This document shows, one piece after another, positions 9,231 to 19,000 of a stretch of 64,000 bases of DNA (position 1 is the first letter of the stretch; each line of letters begins with the position of its first letter). This DNA comes from Leishmania mexicana MHOM/GT/2001/U1103. Taxonomy: Eukaryota; Euglenozoa; Kinetoplastea; Trypanosomatida; Trypanosomatidae. A program made the translations under genes and the position numbers. The notes beneath the pieces were generated by a model, which saw nothing but the letters and a program-made list of their open reading frames with translations, searched no databases and had not been told where the DNA came from. Location of the stretch: positions 1 to 64,000 of the forward strand of contig NC_018317.1 in the NCBI RefSeq assembly GCF_000234665.1. The letters are read 5' to 3'.

Positions 9231-10298
9231 CTACATCATGTTCGTGTCCTTCAGAAGCGTTAGCGGTGGTGCTGTGGGGCACATGCAGGTGAAGAGACGG
9301 TTGATGCGCCCCACAACGAAGTTCTGCACCGCCAGCCGATCCCACAACGTTGCGACGTTGTCCAAGCATGGCAAAACACCTTCCAGGCTCTGCAGACCAT
9401 CATGCTGCACCGACAGCGGCTTCAGGGTCCGGTTCACCTCCAATAAGGAGTCGACCACGGTGGCACGCACCGCCATATTCGTCTCCGAGTCGAGGAAGTT
9501 CTCGGTAGTGCGCAACGCATCGTCCGCTGTCATAATTGGCTGAAGGTGCCCACTGAGCTGGCACAGGTGGTACTGCTGCAGCTGATGCAGACGCATCCGG
9601 CTCTCCTCCAGCTCCTTGGTGCACTGATCGAGCTGGCGTCGGGCCTCGACGATGTCGTTCGTGTAGTCAGAACCATCAGGCGATGGGCTGATTTGAGAAG
9701 CCGCTGCTCGCTTAGTCCCAACGATATCAACGCTATTCCAGTTGTAACTCAACAACACGTGTTGTGCCCTTTTGTGGCGCTCGTGCGTAAGTGTGGCGAG
9801 ACGGCCTCGCAGAAGCCGATTCCGGGTCTGGGCAAGACGGAGCTTGTACTCCTCGAGCTCGGCGGCGCGCCGCAGCTCCTCCGCCTCCCTGGCCACCGAC
9901 TTCCCTACCGCGAGCATCTGCTGCGAGTCCTTCCCTCGCTTGAGCAGCTCCGATATGACGCTTGCGCGGCGAGCCTGACTCATGTCCTGCCTGTCATCCG
10001 CCACCGTGCCGTCTGTAGGGGGATTGGCGCAGTTAGCACTTGAGCCGGCAGCCGCATCACTGAAACCCCACCGAGACAGTGGCTGACTCGCGTCACGCCA
10101 ACACGAGTCTACCATTCGCACAAGGGCAGCCTCTTGAGCAACCAGGAGGCGCTCCATGGAAGCTGCGATGGCTTCCACTGTCTGCGCGCTGGTTACACTC
10201 ACGGATGCCTTCTTCCCAGTGGGCGCTCCGGTCGCGGTGGCAGGTGGGCTCCGCTGCGCTTCAGTCTGCACTGGCATGCTGAGCCGCGGGCTCTGCAT
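9231..10298 (-). CDS. Coiled-coil protein, unknown function
   Basis: 355 residues from an ATG. The N-terminal 45 residues are low-complexity (Thr/Ala/Pro). Two coiled-coil stretches are visible: about 125-180 (AREAEELRRAAELEEYKLRL and LRGRLATLTHERHKR) and about 218-250 (EARRQLDQCTKELEESRMRL). The C-terminal 100 residues are helical and Leu-rich with no motif I recognise, ending TLLKDTNMM. There is no signal peptide or membrane segment. A structural or cytoskeletal role is possible, but nothing in the sequence proves it. Confidence 0.8.
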   Translation of the reverse strand: MQSPRLSMPVQTEAQRSPPATATGAPTGKKASVSVTSAQTVEAIAASMERLLVAQEAALVRMVDSCWRDASQPLSRWGFSDAAAGSSANCANPPTDGTVADDRQDMSQARRASVISELLKRGKDSQQMLAVGKSVAREAEELRRAAELEEYKLRLAQTRNRLLRGRLATLTHERHKRAQHVLLSYNWNSVDIVGTKRAAASQISPSPDGSDYTNDIVEARRQLDQCTKELEESRMRLHQLQQYHLCQLSGHLQPIMTADDALRTTENFLDSETNMAVRATVVDSLLEVNRTLKPLSVQHDGLQSLEGVLPCLDNVATLWDRLAVQNFVVGRINRLFTCMCPTAPPLTLLKDTNMM

Positions 10299-10822
10299 GT
10301 ATGCCTACAGCGTCCTCCTCTCTGCGTGGCAAAGACGCGGCCGGTAATGAAGGGCCGCAACCAATCACCAGGTGAAGTGCGCTGAGTGCCAGAAACTACG
10401 CAAAAAGACCTTTTCGCTCTCTTGTGTGGGTGGGTGCGCATATGTTGGCCCTGCAGCGCGTGCAGAAGAACGGCGAGAAGTGGTGACGTAACAAGAAGCG
10501 GTAGCGGAGAGAAAGGAGGACACTACGACGGCAAAGACAGGAGAGCATGCACATGTGCGACTGCGTACGCGTGGGTGTGCAGCTGGTGCCTACGCACACG
10601 CCGCTACACTTGATGCGTCGAGCAGATGATGATGGGGTAACGGCTCCGCCCTCTGAGCGCTAACGCTGGCGTTGTTCCGGTGCAGCCACCTTAGCCTTCA
10701 CAGCGAGGGCTGTGTTCTGCTATTATTTCGTCGCTCTCGTGAGGCGCACGCTTCGCCCCCCTTGGGGGGGGGCGTGCAGAGTGGAGGTGGATTCATTCTT
10801 TGTGAGAGCGCCGTTTTGAGCT
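10299..10822. other. Intergenic region with a G/C hairpin
   Basis: About 0.5 kb, carrying the 5' UTR of the coiled-coil gene on the left and the RNase HII 3' UTR on the right. An inverted repeat at about 10746-10776 (GCACGC, spacer, CCCCCC / GGGGGG, GCGTGC) could form a strong hairpin about 50 bases beyond the RNase HII stop codon. Confidence 0.5.
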
Positions 10823-11713
10823 TCACATCGCGGGCCCCCTGAGCGATGCAGGGGTGCGTTTTGCGCCGCCGCTTTGGCCCTCAAGACTGCCTTTGACGGG
10901 CGCGTAGTCGAGGCGGTGAAAAGGGCTTGGGCCCCATCTCGCAAGCTCCGCCTTGTGCGCCGCGGTGCAGTAGCCTTTGTGGTGGTCAAAACCGTACTGG
11001 GGGAACGCGCGATGCATGACAGACACCGCGTACGCGTCCCTTGCAACCTTGGCCACAATCGATGCAGCCGCTATGGACAGAAGCGTGGCATCACCCTTGA
11101 CCACAGTCGTGCAGCCGAACCCATCCAAAGCAGGGTATTCGATGCCTATCCGCTTACGAGCCTCAACCTTTCGCACCGCCTGTACGCGCACTCGCTGTCG
11201 CTCCTCGCCGGACAGGAACGTCCACGGCACTCGATTGCCGTCAATGAGAATCGCGCAGGTCAGCGGAGTGAGGATGCTGAGCCCACTCATTGCATTGTAC
11301 GAGCGCACGATGGCGTCACACACTGCAGACATCCCCTCCAGCGTGGCATTAAGGATGTTGCGCTCGTTGATGACAGAAACGTCGACGAGAGCCGCAGCCA
11401 CTGCTTGCAGTGGCTTGCGCCGCTGATACCGCACGAGGCAGCACGCGCCATCCCTCGCAGTAGTCCCCATGAAGCCTTCAACGCCTGAGTCGCTCAGCTC
11501 CGCGCACATGGCCTCGAGCGTCTCGGCGCGAGCGTTCTCCTTCATCTGCTTGCTGTCCACCACAGCGTAGCGCACCGGTGTGGCGGAAATGCGATAGAGG
11601 GTGGCAGCGACACCCACCGGACCCGCCATGCAGCCGCGGCCTGCTTCATCGACGCCAATCACGTATCGAATGGAAGGACGCAGCCCCGCTCCATCCCGCT
11701 CCGTTGTATCCAT
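10823..11713 (-). CDS. Ribonuclease HII, bacterial type
   Basis: 296 residues from the ATG at 11713; the frame extends upstream only to a GTG, so the inner ATG is preferred. The enzyme cleaves RNA in RNA/DNA hybrids and at single ribonucleotides. Acidic active-site residues are present: D22 and E23 in VIGVDEAGRG, D158 in ILIDGNRVP and D226 in AKVARDAY. The C-terminal block KGDATLLSIAAASIVAKVAR, then YGFDHHKGYCTAAH and GPSPFHRLDYAPV, is the pattern of bacterial RnhB rather than of the eukaryotic RNase H2 catalytic subunit. Leishmania is known to have several type II RNases H, some mitochondrial. Which one this is cannot be settled here, and no clear presequence is visible from this start. Confidence 0.93.
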   Translation of the reverse strand: MDTTERDGAGLRPSIRYVIGVDEAGRGCMAGPVGVAATLYRISATPVRYAVVDSKQMKENARAETLEAMCAELSDSGVEGFMGTTARDGACCLVRYQRRKPLQAVAAALVDVSVINERNILNATLEGMSAVCDAIVRSYNAMSGLSILTPLTCAILIDGNRVPWTFLSGEERQRVRVQAVRKVEARKRIGIEYPALDGFGCTTVVKGDATLLSIAAASIVAKVARDAYAVSVMHRAFPQYGFDHHKGYCTAAHKAELARWGPSPFHRLDYAPVKGSLEGQSGGAKRTPASLRGPAM

Positions 11714-12451
11714 GTTACTCAGAGATAAGACACAGGCGCGCACGCGTGTGTCGCGGTTGTCGTGGTGGTCTTCGTTTTGCGCGACGGCGTGTTCGGTCAG
11801 AGGAACCCGAGCAAGGGAAGAAACAAGGCAGCGGGGAAGGGAGAGAAGCAGCGAAGTAGACGGGAGAGGGGTGACGCAGGCATGAAGCGTACACAGGGGA
11901 GGCTATTGGGAAGTGGAGGAGAGAGCAGAACTGTCTCCCACACGACGCGGACACACGTTGCGCCTGTGAGATGGGGGAGGGGGAAGAATGGGGGAGATGG
12001 CAAACAGAAGCTGCCCGCCCGCGCAGCGCTGCAGCTAACCCATCACTCAGTCACTCAGAAAGCGCAGAGCAGTGGTGGCAGTGGCGACGATGACACGTGA
12101 GCGTTAGTTCATCCTGTTGACCTTCCTCGGTGCGTGTGCCAGCGGCAACTCGTGTGTGAAACACGCGCGTTCAGACGAAGCTGGTGGAGAGAAGAGGCGG
12201 AGGGTGCTCGGTACATGTGCGGTATGCACACACACACACCACATGGGGGAGGGACGCGTGCGCACGTGTACACACCCAAACGAACGAAACGAACGCGGAG
12301 CGCCTCATAGAGACGAATGTGTAGCGAGAACTTTGGGGCAAGCAGTACCAGCAGTGGCGGCAGCGGCGGTCGTTCTCACAAGCGCGCACGCATGCACATC
12401 GAGAAGGACGGTGTTTGCGAGGGGGGTAGAAGGTCCAGTAAAGGCCCTTCA
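11714..12451. other. Intergenic region
   Basis: About 0.7 kb without a gene. The plus strand is A/G-rich at 11800-12000 (minus strand pyrimidine-rich), as expected upstream of the RNase HII start. CA runs occur at 12225-12240. Nothing else recognised. Confidence 0.6.
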
Positions 12452-13840
12452 TCAGAGAGAAGTGCGCAGTGATAGATCTAGGTCTAAGTTTGTGTCAGGA
12501 AAGAGGCGCAATGCCTCAGAGACGTGCTCGGCCTCCTCAAGCACCGCCAGGATGGCGGCGGGAACGGTTCCGGGTAATTTGCCGTCACCAGAAAGTAAGG
12601 GAGCGCAGCGGCCGCTCTCTGGTAGTGGTGCAGACGCCTCGAGGTCGACGCGCCTAAGCAGTTCCTCGGCGGAACTCATAATGCTCGCGAGGGGACTTGT
12701 GCAGCTGTCGGCCGTTGCGCGCGCATGGGCCTGCGACAACGCAGTAGGTCCAAGTCGCGTGCAAGGATGGAAAGTGCATTCCCGCATCTCCGCCTCGCAA
12801 CGCGCCACCACGGCGTGGTGCAGTCGCTCGCTGCGGCGTCGCTGCCACATCCCTGTGCGGGCGGAGAGTGGGGCCCGCTCAAAGCGGACCGATGTGTTGA
12901 TGCGCGGTGCAAACGTCTCCTCCGGGGATACATAGCGTGCAACATCCAGCGCTGACTTTGGTCGCAGGAGTCGCTCGTGAGTGGTGTCGCCTCGCTTTGA
13001 AGCGATGAGGCTGCTGACGGAGTCGGTGCGGGGACAGAACTCATTCCTGGATCGCGCATGCGCCAGTTTCTCCTGCGTCTGATGATGAGCGCGTCGCGTC
13101 ACCGCTTCTTCGTAAAGGCGTTGGTATGTCGCCATGGACGCCGTTTTGGTCTTTTCGCCGCTCGAGCTGCGCAGGTTGGTCACATCAGCGAAAGTGGCGG
13201 TGTCGGTGCCCGTGCCCGCATTCCCGGCACCACTGTAGAGTCGCTCGACAACGGGTCGGCTGGACTTCATGGTGCGTGCATGGGCAGAGATGGTAGGCCT
13301 GAAGGAAAGCCTTGCCACCTCCTCCTGGCGCTTTTCCTCGAGATGCCCCTCCAGGCGCTTGTGGCGCTCCATCAGCACATCGCCGACGGGCAGTTGCATC
13401 CAGCCGTTCCGCCTCCGCTCCGACTCTGCCATCTCACGCGACACGGGCAGGATTGCTGGCTGGCACGTGTATGCCGTCGCCCTCTCTGCGAGAAGAACGG
13501 ATTGGCGCTCAGCTCGGTGTTGTCGGGCGGCCTCGGCAGACGCGTGAAGGGAAGGTGTGGGAACGAAAAGGCGCCGCTGAGGTTCTGGTGACGGTGGTCG
13601 CACAATCGATTCCAAGACAGCCGCTTCGGACATTCGCTTGTGCTGCTGCGCCTCCCTAAGCCTCTCCTGGTACACCGCGCCGCACCGCAGCAGTCGCTCC
13701 TCCACGCGGACAGCTGCGTCATGCTGGCGGCCCGACTGCACAGGGGACAGCTCGCAGACAACATCAGCAGTGACTGCGGTGGTGGCGCTGCCCGAAGCAG
13801 GAGACGATGACAAGCCTCCCCGTACGCATGGATGAGACAT
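12452..13840 (-). CDS. F-x-P repeat protein, possibly cytoskeletal, unknown function
   Basis: 462 residues from the ATG at 13840 (MSHPCVRGG). The longer frame upstream reads as Pro/Ser-rich UTR. The protein has spaced short motifs of the type aromatic-x-P-x-(I/T): LSFRPTIS at 179, NEFCPRTDS at 267, ETFAPRINT at 309 and CTFHPCTRL at 356, with RLY-containing helices in front of some of them (VERLYSG, YQRLYEEAVTRR). This alternation of a charged helix and an F-x-P element recurs in many protist proteins, several of them cytoskeletal. No catalytic domain, signal peptide or membrane span is present. The cytoskeletal suggestion is inference from architecture only. Confidence 0.8.
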   Translation of the reverse strand: MSHPCVRGGLSSSPASGSATTAVTADVVCELSPVQSGRQHDAAVRVEERLLRCGAVYQERLREAQQHKRMSEAAVLESIVRPPSPEPQRRLFVPTPSLHASAEAARQHRAERQSVLLAERATAYTCQPAILPVSREMAESERRRNGWMQLPVGDVLMERHKRLEGHLEEKRQEEVARLSFRPTISAHARTMKSSRPVVERLYSGAGNAGTGTDTATFADVTNLRSSSGEKTKTASMATYQRLYEEAVTRRAHHQTQEKLAHARSRNEFCPRTDSVSSLIASKRGDTTHERLLRPKSALDVARYVSPEETFAPRINTSVRFERAPLSARTGMWQRRRSERLHHAVVARCEAEMRECTFHPCTRLGPTALSQAHARATADSCTSPLASIMSSAEELLRRVDLEASAPLPESGRCAPLLSGDGKLPGTVPAAILAVLEEAEHVSEALRLFPDTNLDLDLSLRTSL

Positions 13841-14707
13841 GAAGAACGTGTGAGTGCGTGTGTCTGTGCGTGTGTATGGGGAGGGGAGAGGACGGTAAGA
13901 AAGCGGGAGGAGGGGGAGAGGGTGCAGATGCCGTACGAGTATGAGAAGAAGAGTAAGGAAGTGCATGAGATAGAACGGTGCCCACAAGGTAGGTCGTGGA
14001 GGGTGTCACGGAGAGGCACGCACGTGGAGAGAACGGCGTGTGGTGAACGCGACTTGTGCAGCCGTTGCGGTGAACGGGGAACTAGCACGTGACGACACAC
14101 GCAGAAGAGTGACATCATGGCAGTTCATGCAGCAACAGCTGAGGTGCAGCTGCAGACGCACAGCTGCACCTCTGCGGTGGGGCACCCACCGATCACAAGG
14201 AGAGAGCGAAGACATGGATGAACAAGATGGCACGATGAGGGGTACGCAAGCAAACACACATACGCAGGGGAGAGAGAGGGACAGAGGGGAGGGGGACGCC
14301 GGCGCTCACCTCCTCTGCATACGCATGTAAAGGACCAAGCGACAGATAGGGAGAAAGGTGGAGACTCAGGCGAGGAGGTGGAGGAGGAGTGGGGGATGCA
14401 GGTGAAAGTGTGCAACAGCCGACGCGGATAGGGGAGAAGAAAGGGAGAAATGGCGCACATGAGCTGTACTGTACATAAAGTTGGTGGTTGTGTGGCGAAA
14501 CAAGAAAGCCGCCACTTGACTTCCGTTGAGGACGCGCCGCATACTGGGAGCACTTTCTCCGCACATCACATCTCCCCTCGCCTACAACATCCCCTGCTGC
14601 CATCCCAGTCCCTATTCCCGACCGGCCCAGTAGCACGCGCCACAGTGAAGGAGAGCAAGGCCTGAATCCAACATCTCGCAGGGGCCCAAGAAGGGAAAGA
14701 TGAGGCA
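13841..14707. other. Intergenic region
   Basis: About 0.9 kb. Right of 13840 the minus strand is strongly pyrimidine-rich (runs of CTCCCCCTCCTCCCG type), consistent with a trans-splice signal for the F-x-P gene. Long open frames here are artefacts of that bias. No repeat family recognised. Confidence 0.6.
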
Positions 14708-15298
14708 TTACGCGGTGCTGCCGGCTGACGGAGGCGACTGGAATCGATAGCTAAACGTGCTGGGATTCTTGGTGGAATAAGCGGTGGGTTTGCTAGAGGA
14801 TGGGAAGTACGTGCGCTGCTGCTGCGTCTCTGCCAGGTGAGCCCGCCTCGACTCCTCAAACAACTGATGCACATTGGGTAGCGCCGTCTTCGCCGCGGGT
14901 GAGATGTGAGGAGCGACAGCCGTCTTCTGGTGTAGGCTACGAGGCTGCTCCGCCAGGTACGAAATGCCCGCCGCTCGTGAGGTGCGGCGACGCAGCTTGA
15001 GCTCGCGGCCGGTGCGAGCGTCGTGGCGATCCATAATGGCATGAATGTCGTTATAAAGGCGCGCCGAGGCGCGGCGAATGCGCTCCGGCGTTGGCACGCG
15101 AGTCACGAGTTGCCGATCACGCGCAGCGGCGGTATCCTTGGGGCTGAGTGAGGCTTCTTCGGTCGCATTCCCTTGAGACTGGCCGGCCTCCCGGATTGTT
15201 TCCAGCGCTGCTAGTTCATGGTTGTTGCTGCTCTCCACCAACACGTCCATGTAGCGGAGCTGCGGCGTCGGCCGTGAAAGCGGTGTAGCAGCGTCCAT
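14708..15298 (-). CDS. Hypothetical protein, unknown function
   Basis: 196 residues from the ATG at 15298 (MDAATPLSRPTPQLRYMDVL); the upstream extension reads like UTR. The protein is polar and largely disordered in appearance, with one likely helical segment at about 70-115 (TPERIRRASARLYNDIHAIM, then DRHDARTGRELKLRRRTSR) and a Ser/Thr/Tyr-rich tail ending in FQSPPSAGSTA. There is no signal peptide, membrane span or recognisable domain. It is called a gene because it sits between two real genes with clear coding composition, but the evidence is modest. Confidence 0.65.
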   Translation of the reverse strand: MDAATPLSRPTPQLRYMDVLVESSNNHELAALETIREAGQSQGNATEEASLSPKDTAAARDRQLVTRVPTPERIRRASARLYNDIHAIMDRHDARTGRELKLRRRTSRAAGISYLAEQPRSLHQKTAVAPHISPAAKTALPNVHQLFEESRRAHLAETQQQRTYFPSSSKPTAYSTKNPSTFSYRFQSPPSAGSTA

Positions 15299-16065
15299 GG
15301 CAGTGACAATGGCGGCCCACGCTGCTGCAGGCGCAGATGGTGTGCTTGGTTGGTTGGAAAATGATACAATGAAAAAAAGATGGAGAAACCGAGAGAGGGG
15401 AGGGGAGGAGACCGCAAACACGCTGACAACGGGGGTGCGCACCGCTGCGAGGCCACTCGAGGTAGAAGAGCGGTGTTAGCGCGTGTGTGTGAGAGAGGGA
15501 GAGGGAGAGGGAGAGAAAAGGGCTTGTAGACCGCTGAGAGTGGAACAAGAATCGAAAAGGCACGGAAATGACGCACCACTGCATGAAGTGTGCACCTCGG
15601 CCCATCTTTATCCTCTCTCCAGCCGTACTGTGTGCATGTACACTCCGTAGAGGGAGTTGGGCCGTAAAACGCGGTGAACCAGCGGATGGGCACAAAAGCG
15701 TGAAAGTAAGTCGTTGCGCATTAGTAGGAAGGGCAACACAATGATGTCCCCCACCCCTGCCTGGCGAAGAAGGCTCCCGCGGTCCTCGTGCGGTGCATCT
15801 GTGCGAGGTGTGCGCACACAAGCACAGGAAGGATGAAGCCGACGTATACGTTGAGCTGTGTGCCTACACGCGCGGTCATCAGTCGTCCCGCACCTACCAT
15901 CCGTACCCTGTACGCATCTCAGTCGAACTATGTTGAGGGCTCGGCTGCGTCGCCTTGCAAACAAGGCGAACAAAACAAAGGGCAGTCACTCCACCGTCAC
16001 CACGTAAGCACACAGAACAAAGACCCTACGCAGAGGCATACACGCACAGAGGTTCCCGGCGCGCC
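15299..16065. other. Intergenic region
   Basis: About 0.8 kb. A GA/GAGAGG run at 15490-15520 gives a long pyrimidine tract on the minus strand. It should contain the POLIB 3' UTR on the right and the 5' UTR of the gene at 14708-15298 on the left. No gene seen. Confidence 0.6.
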
Positions 16066-19000
16066 TCACTCGGTCGCCTCCACCTCAGACGCCGCCGTTT
16101 CCCCGCTCTCCTCCTCCTCAGACGCGACGCTCTCCTCCATCACCGCCGAGAAGTCCGATTTGGCCGTCGTCAGGTCCAGAAAGTCCTGCACCTCTGCGGA
16201 TCTCGTCTTGCGCTGCTTCGACACAAACGTGTAGTCGTTGTCTTTGATGCTTTCCATGGAGCACATGTCTACCCCGCACGACGCAGAGACTTGCAGCGGC
16301 ACGCTGATCTTCACTCCAGGAAACACCTTTGGGACGTACTCGTGCACCGAGCCGAGGATGCGGCATGTGTCCGTTACACATTCCCGCAGCACATCGACGT
16401 GGCAGTCCATCCACACCGAGTCGTGAACAAAGTTGATGAGAAACGCGCGGTCCTTGTAGAAGTCTTTCCGCACAAAGTGCCGGTAGAGTCGGCCGAGCAT
16501 CATCTGCGCCAGCTCCGCGCCGTACCCTTGAATTGGGTAGTTCTTGATGGGAGGCAGGTTCAGCACCACATCCCGCGTGCGCAGGCTCATCCGCAGCCCC
16601 GTCGGCATCTCGGCAATGAAGCTGGTGGGCAGTCCTGGGTTGTTCGGGCGAAGCGCGACAGAGCGGATAATGCGGTGAAACTGCGCGATGCCGGGGTACT
16701 CCTCATTCTCTCTCTGAATCGACGCCTCCAGGTCCTTTACTGGAATGCCGGTGGTCTTGTGCAGCAGCGGCACCCCAGCGCCGTACAGACGCTGAAAGGA
16801 GAACTGCTTCGCCGTTTTGCGCAGCTTGACGTACTTGGGGACATTGCGCTTATAACCCTGGTAAATCTCGTCGTACGGCAGTCCGCTAAAAAACGCCGCC
16901 CGCTTCACGTGGAAGTCGACACCGCTATTGAGGTCTTTTGTGAGGTTTGCGTCGTTGCACAGAATCGCCAGCACCACGATCTCCAGCTGCGAGTAGTCCA
17001 CCTCGACGCAACGCCCCTTGGAGCCGAAGCGGGATACAAAGAGACGCCGCACAGACGACTTATCGTCCTTTGGAATGTTCTGGCAACTCGGGTAGGCGCT
17101 AACAGTGCGCGACGTCGTCGTGGCGGTCATGTCGATGTGCTGGTGCACTCTGCCGTCTCGGTGCAGAATGGCCAGCCGCCCGCCTGTGCTGGGTTGCAGA
17201 AACGTGGAGGTGTGACGGTCGAGCAGCTGCCGCTGCAGGAGCAGGCCGGCCGGCTTCACGCCGTGCGCGTGCAAGGACGCGAGCACAGCTTCGGAGAAGA
17301 CTTTGCTCTGCAGACTCGCAATCAGCTTCGCGTTGCTGACGTAGTCGGCAGCCACGCCGGGCAGCCGCACCTTCACGAGCCGATTTTGACGCTCTGCTGG
17401 TACAAAGCACCCGATCGACGGAGAGCGCAGGAAGCAGTTAGCGGCCTCGATCAAAATCTTGTCCCGCTGCACCACGGCGTCTTTGTCGGCGACACCGAGG
17501 ATGTTGACCAGCACATACCAAAGTGCCTTTGTGTCCGTGTCAGCGCGGTGCAGGTCGCCTTCCGGCCGCACATTGAGCGCTGTGATCAGGCGACTGAGGC
17601 TCAGAGAGGAGGCGAGGGCATCCATGAGGGGTTGGTTCGCGCGTCTGATCCGCATGCGCCATCGCAGATCGCTCCGGTGAGCATTGAGGAGCGCCAGTGA
17701 GTCGCAAAACAGAATGCCGTCCAGCTGGCACTCCGGCGCGTGACACTCGAGCGCGCGGCGCAGCATCGGCTCGTCCACGGAGAAGACGTTGTGGCCCACC
17801 AGCACCAAAATCTCATGCGGGTTGTACGAGGCCTTGTCGAGGCGCAGATACTGGCCAATGCTCTTCGCGACCACATCCACGGTTGGCGCGTCGCGCACCA
17901 TCGCGTTTGTGATGTGGTGAATGCCCACGGTTCGCGGAGTGATGGAACGCTGCGGGTTCACGAGCGTGTGAAACGTGGTGTTCTCGATCGGGTCGAACAT
18001 CGCCACCTCCACAATGGCGTCCGTGCTTGGGTTGAGCCCCGTTGTCTCGATGTCAAAGAAGACGATGCGGTACGTTTTCAGTTTCTGCGATCCCTGAGCC
18101 TCGATGTGCTGATGGATGCGGTTCGGCAGCCCTCCCGACGTGGGCAGCGCGCATTGGGCCGCGTAACGCTGCAGGTGTAGCTCCCCAACCATGTGGAGGA
18201 AAGCGCCGTAGCGGTGGCAGAGATGGACCACGTTCGACGTCCATAGAGGGGTATCGCGGGCGTGGGCCTGGTGCCCCAGCGAAATTGTGCCACCAAAGAA
18301 GTAGGCGTGCTGCTGCTGCAACGAAGCCCAGTCAAAGTAATTCCTCATGTCAACCGGTACCTCGCTCGGCACGTACGCCTGCATCGCCGCGTCCAGCACA
18401 GACGCGGCGCTCTTCAGCGAGGCCGTCTGCCGTGCCGCCTCCTCCGCATTGATGTGAATGCCTGCCTTCTCGATGCTCGCCATCGCAAGCAGGGAGTCCA
18501 TGCGGTGCGCCAAGCTCACCACCTGGCACTGCTCAAGCGCACGTTTCAACTGCTCCACAAACACCTTCACCACCGCGGGCGCTGCGTGGAGGAGAAACTT
18601 CCGCTGAAAGGCAAACGGGAAACGGTTGTTTGGCGTACCCACGCGCGACGATGGCGGCAGCTGCACACCGTGACGAAGGGCCAAATCGTGAAGCCTGTTG
18701 CTGCCAGAGGTGCATCGCTGCGCCTCCAGAAGATACTCGGCCAGCGTCACACACCACACACGACCGCCGCGCTTGATGAACTTCTGCAGCTCGGCATCAC
18801 CTGACAACAGCAGCACAAGCGACTTGGCATCGTGTGTGACGAGCACGTCGTATCCATCGAGGCTGGGTAAGCAGAACTGCCCGCGCTCCCTGTAGATGGC
18901 CCACGGCTCCACTGTTCGATTCGCGTGGTCGGTGATGCACGCACTCAGCACGTAATTGATGTCCGCTACCGGGTTCATCGGCTGAGCGTGCACGGTGTGG

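Noticed and set aside
15955..17700. 581-residue plus-strand open frame
   Set aside because: It lies antisense to POLIB, whose catalytic motifs are all on the minus strand. The plus frame is a shadow created by GC-rich codon usage.
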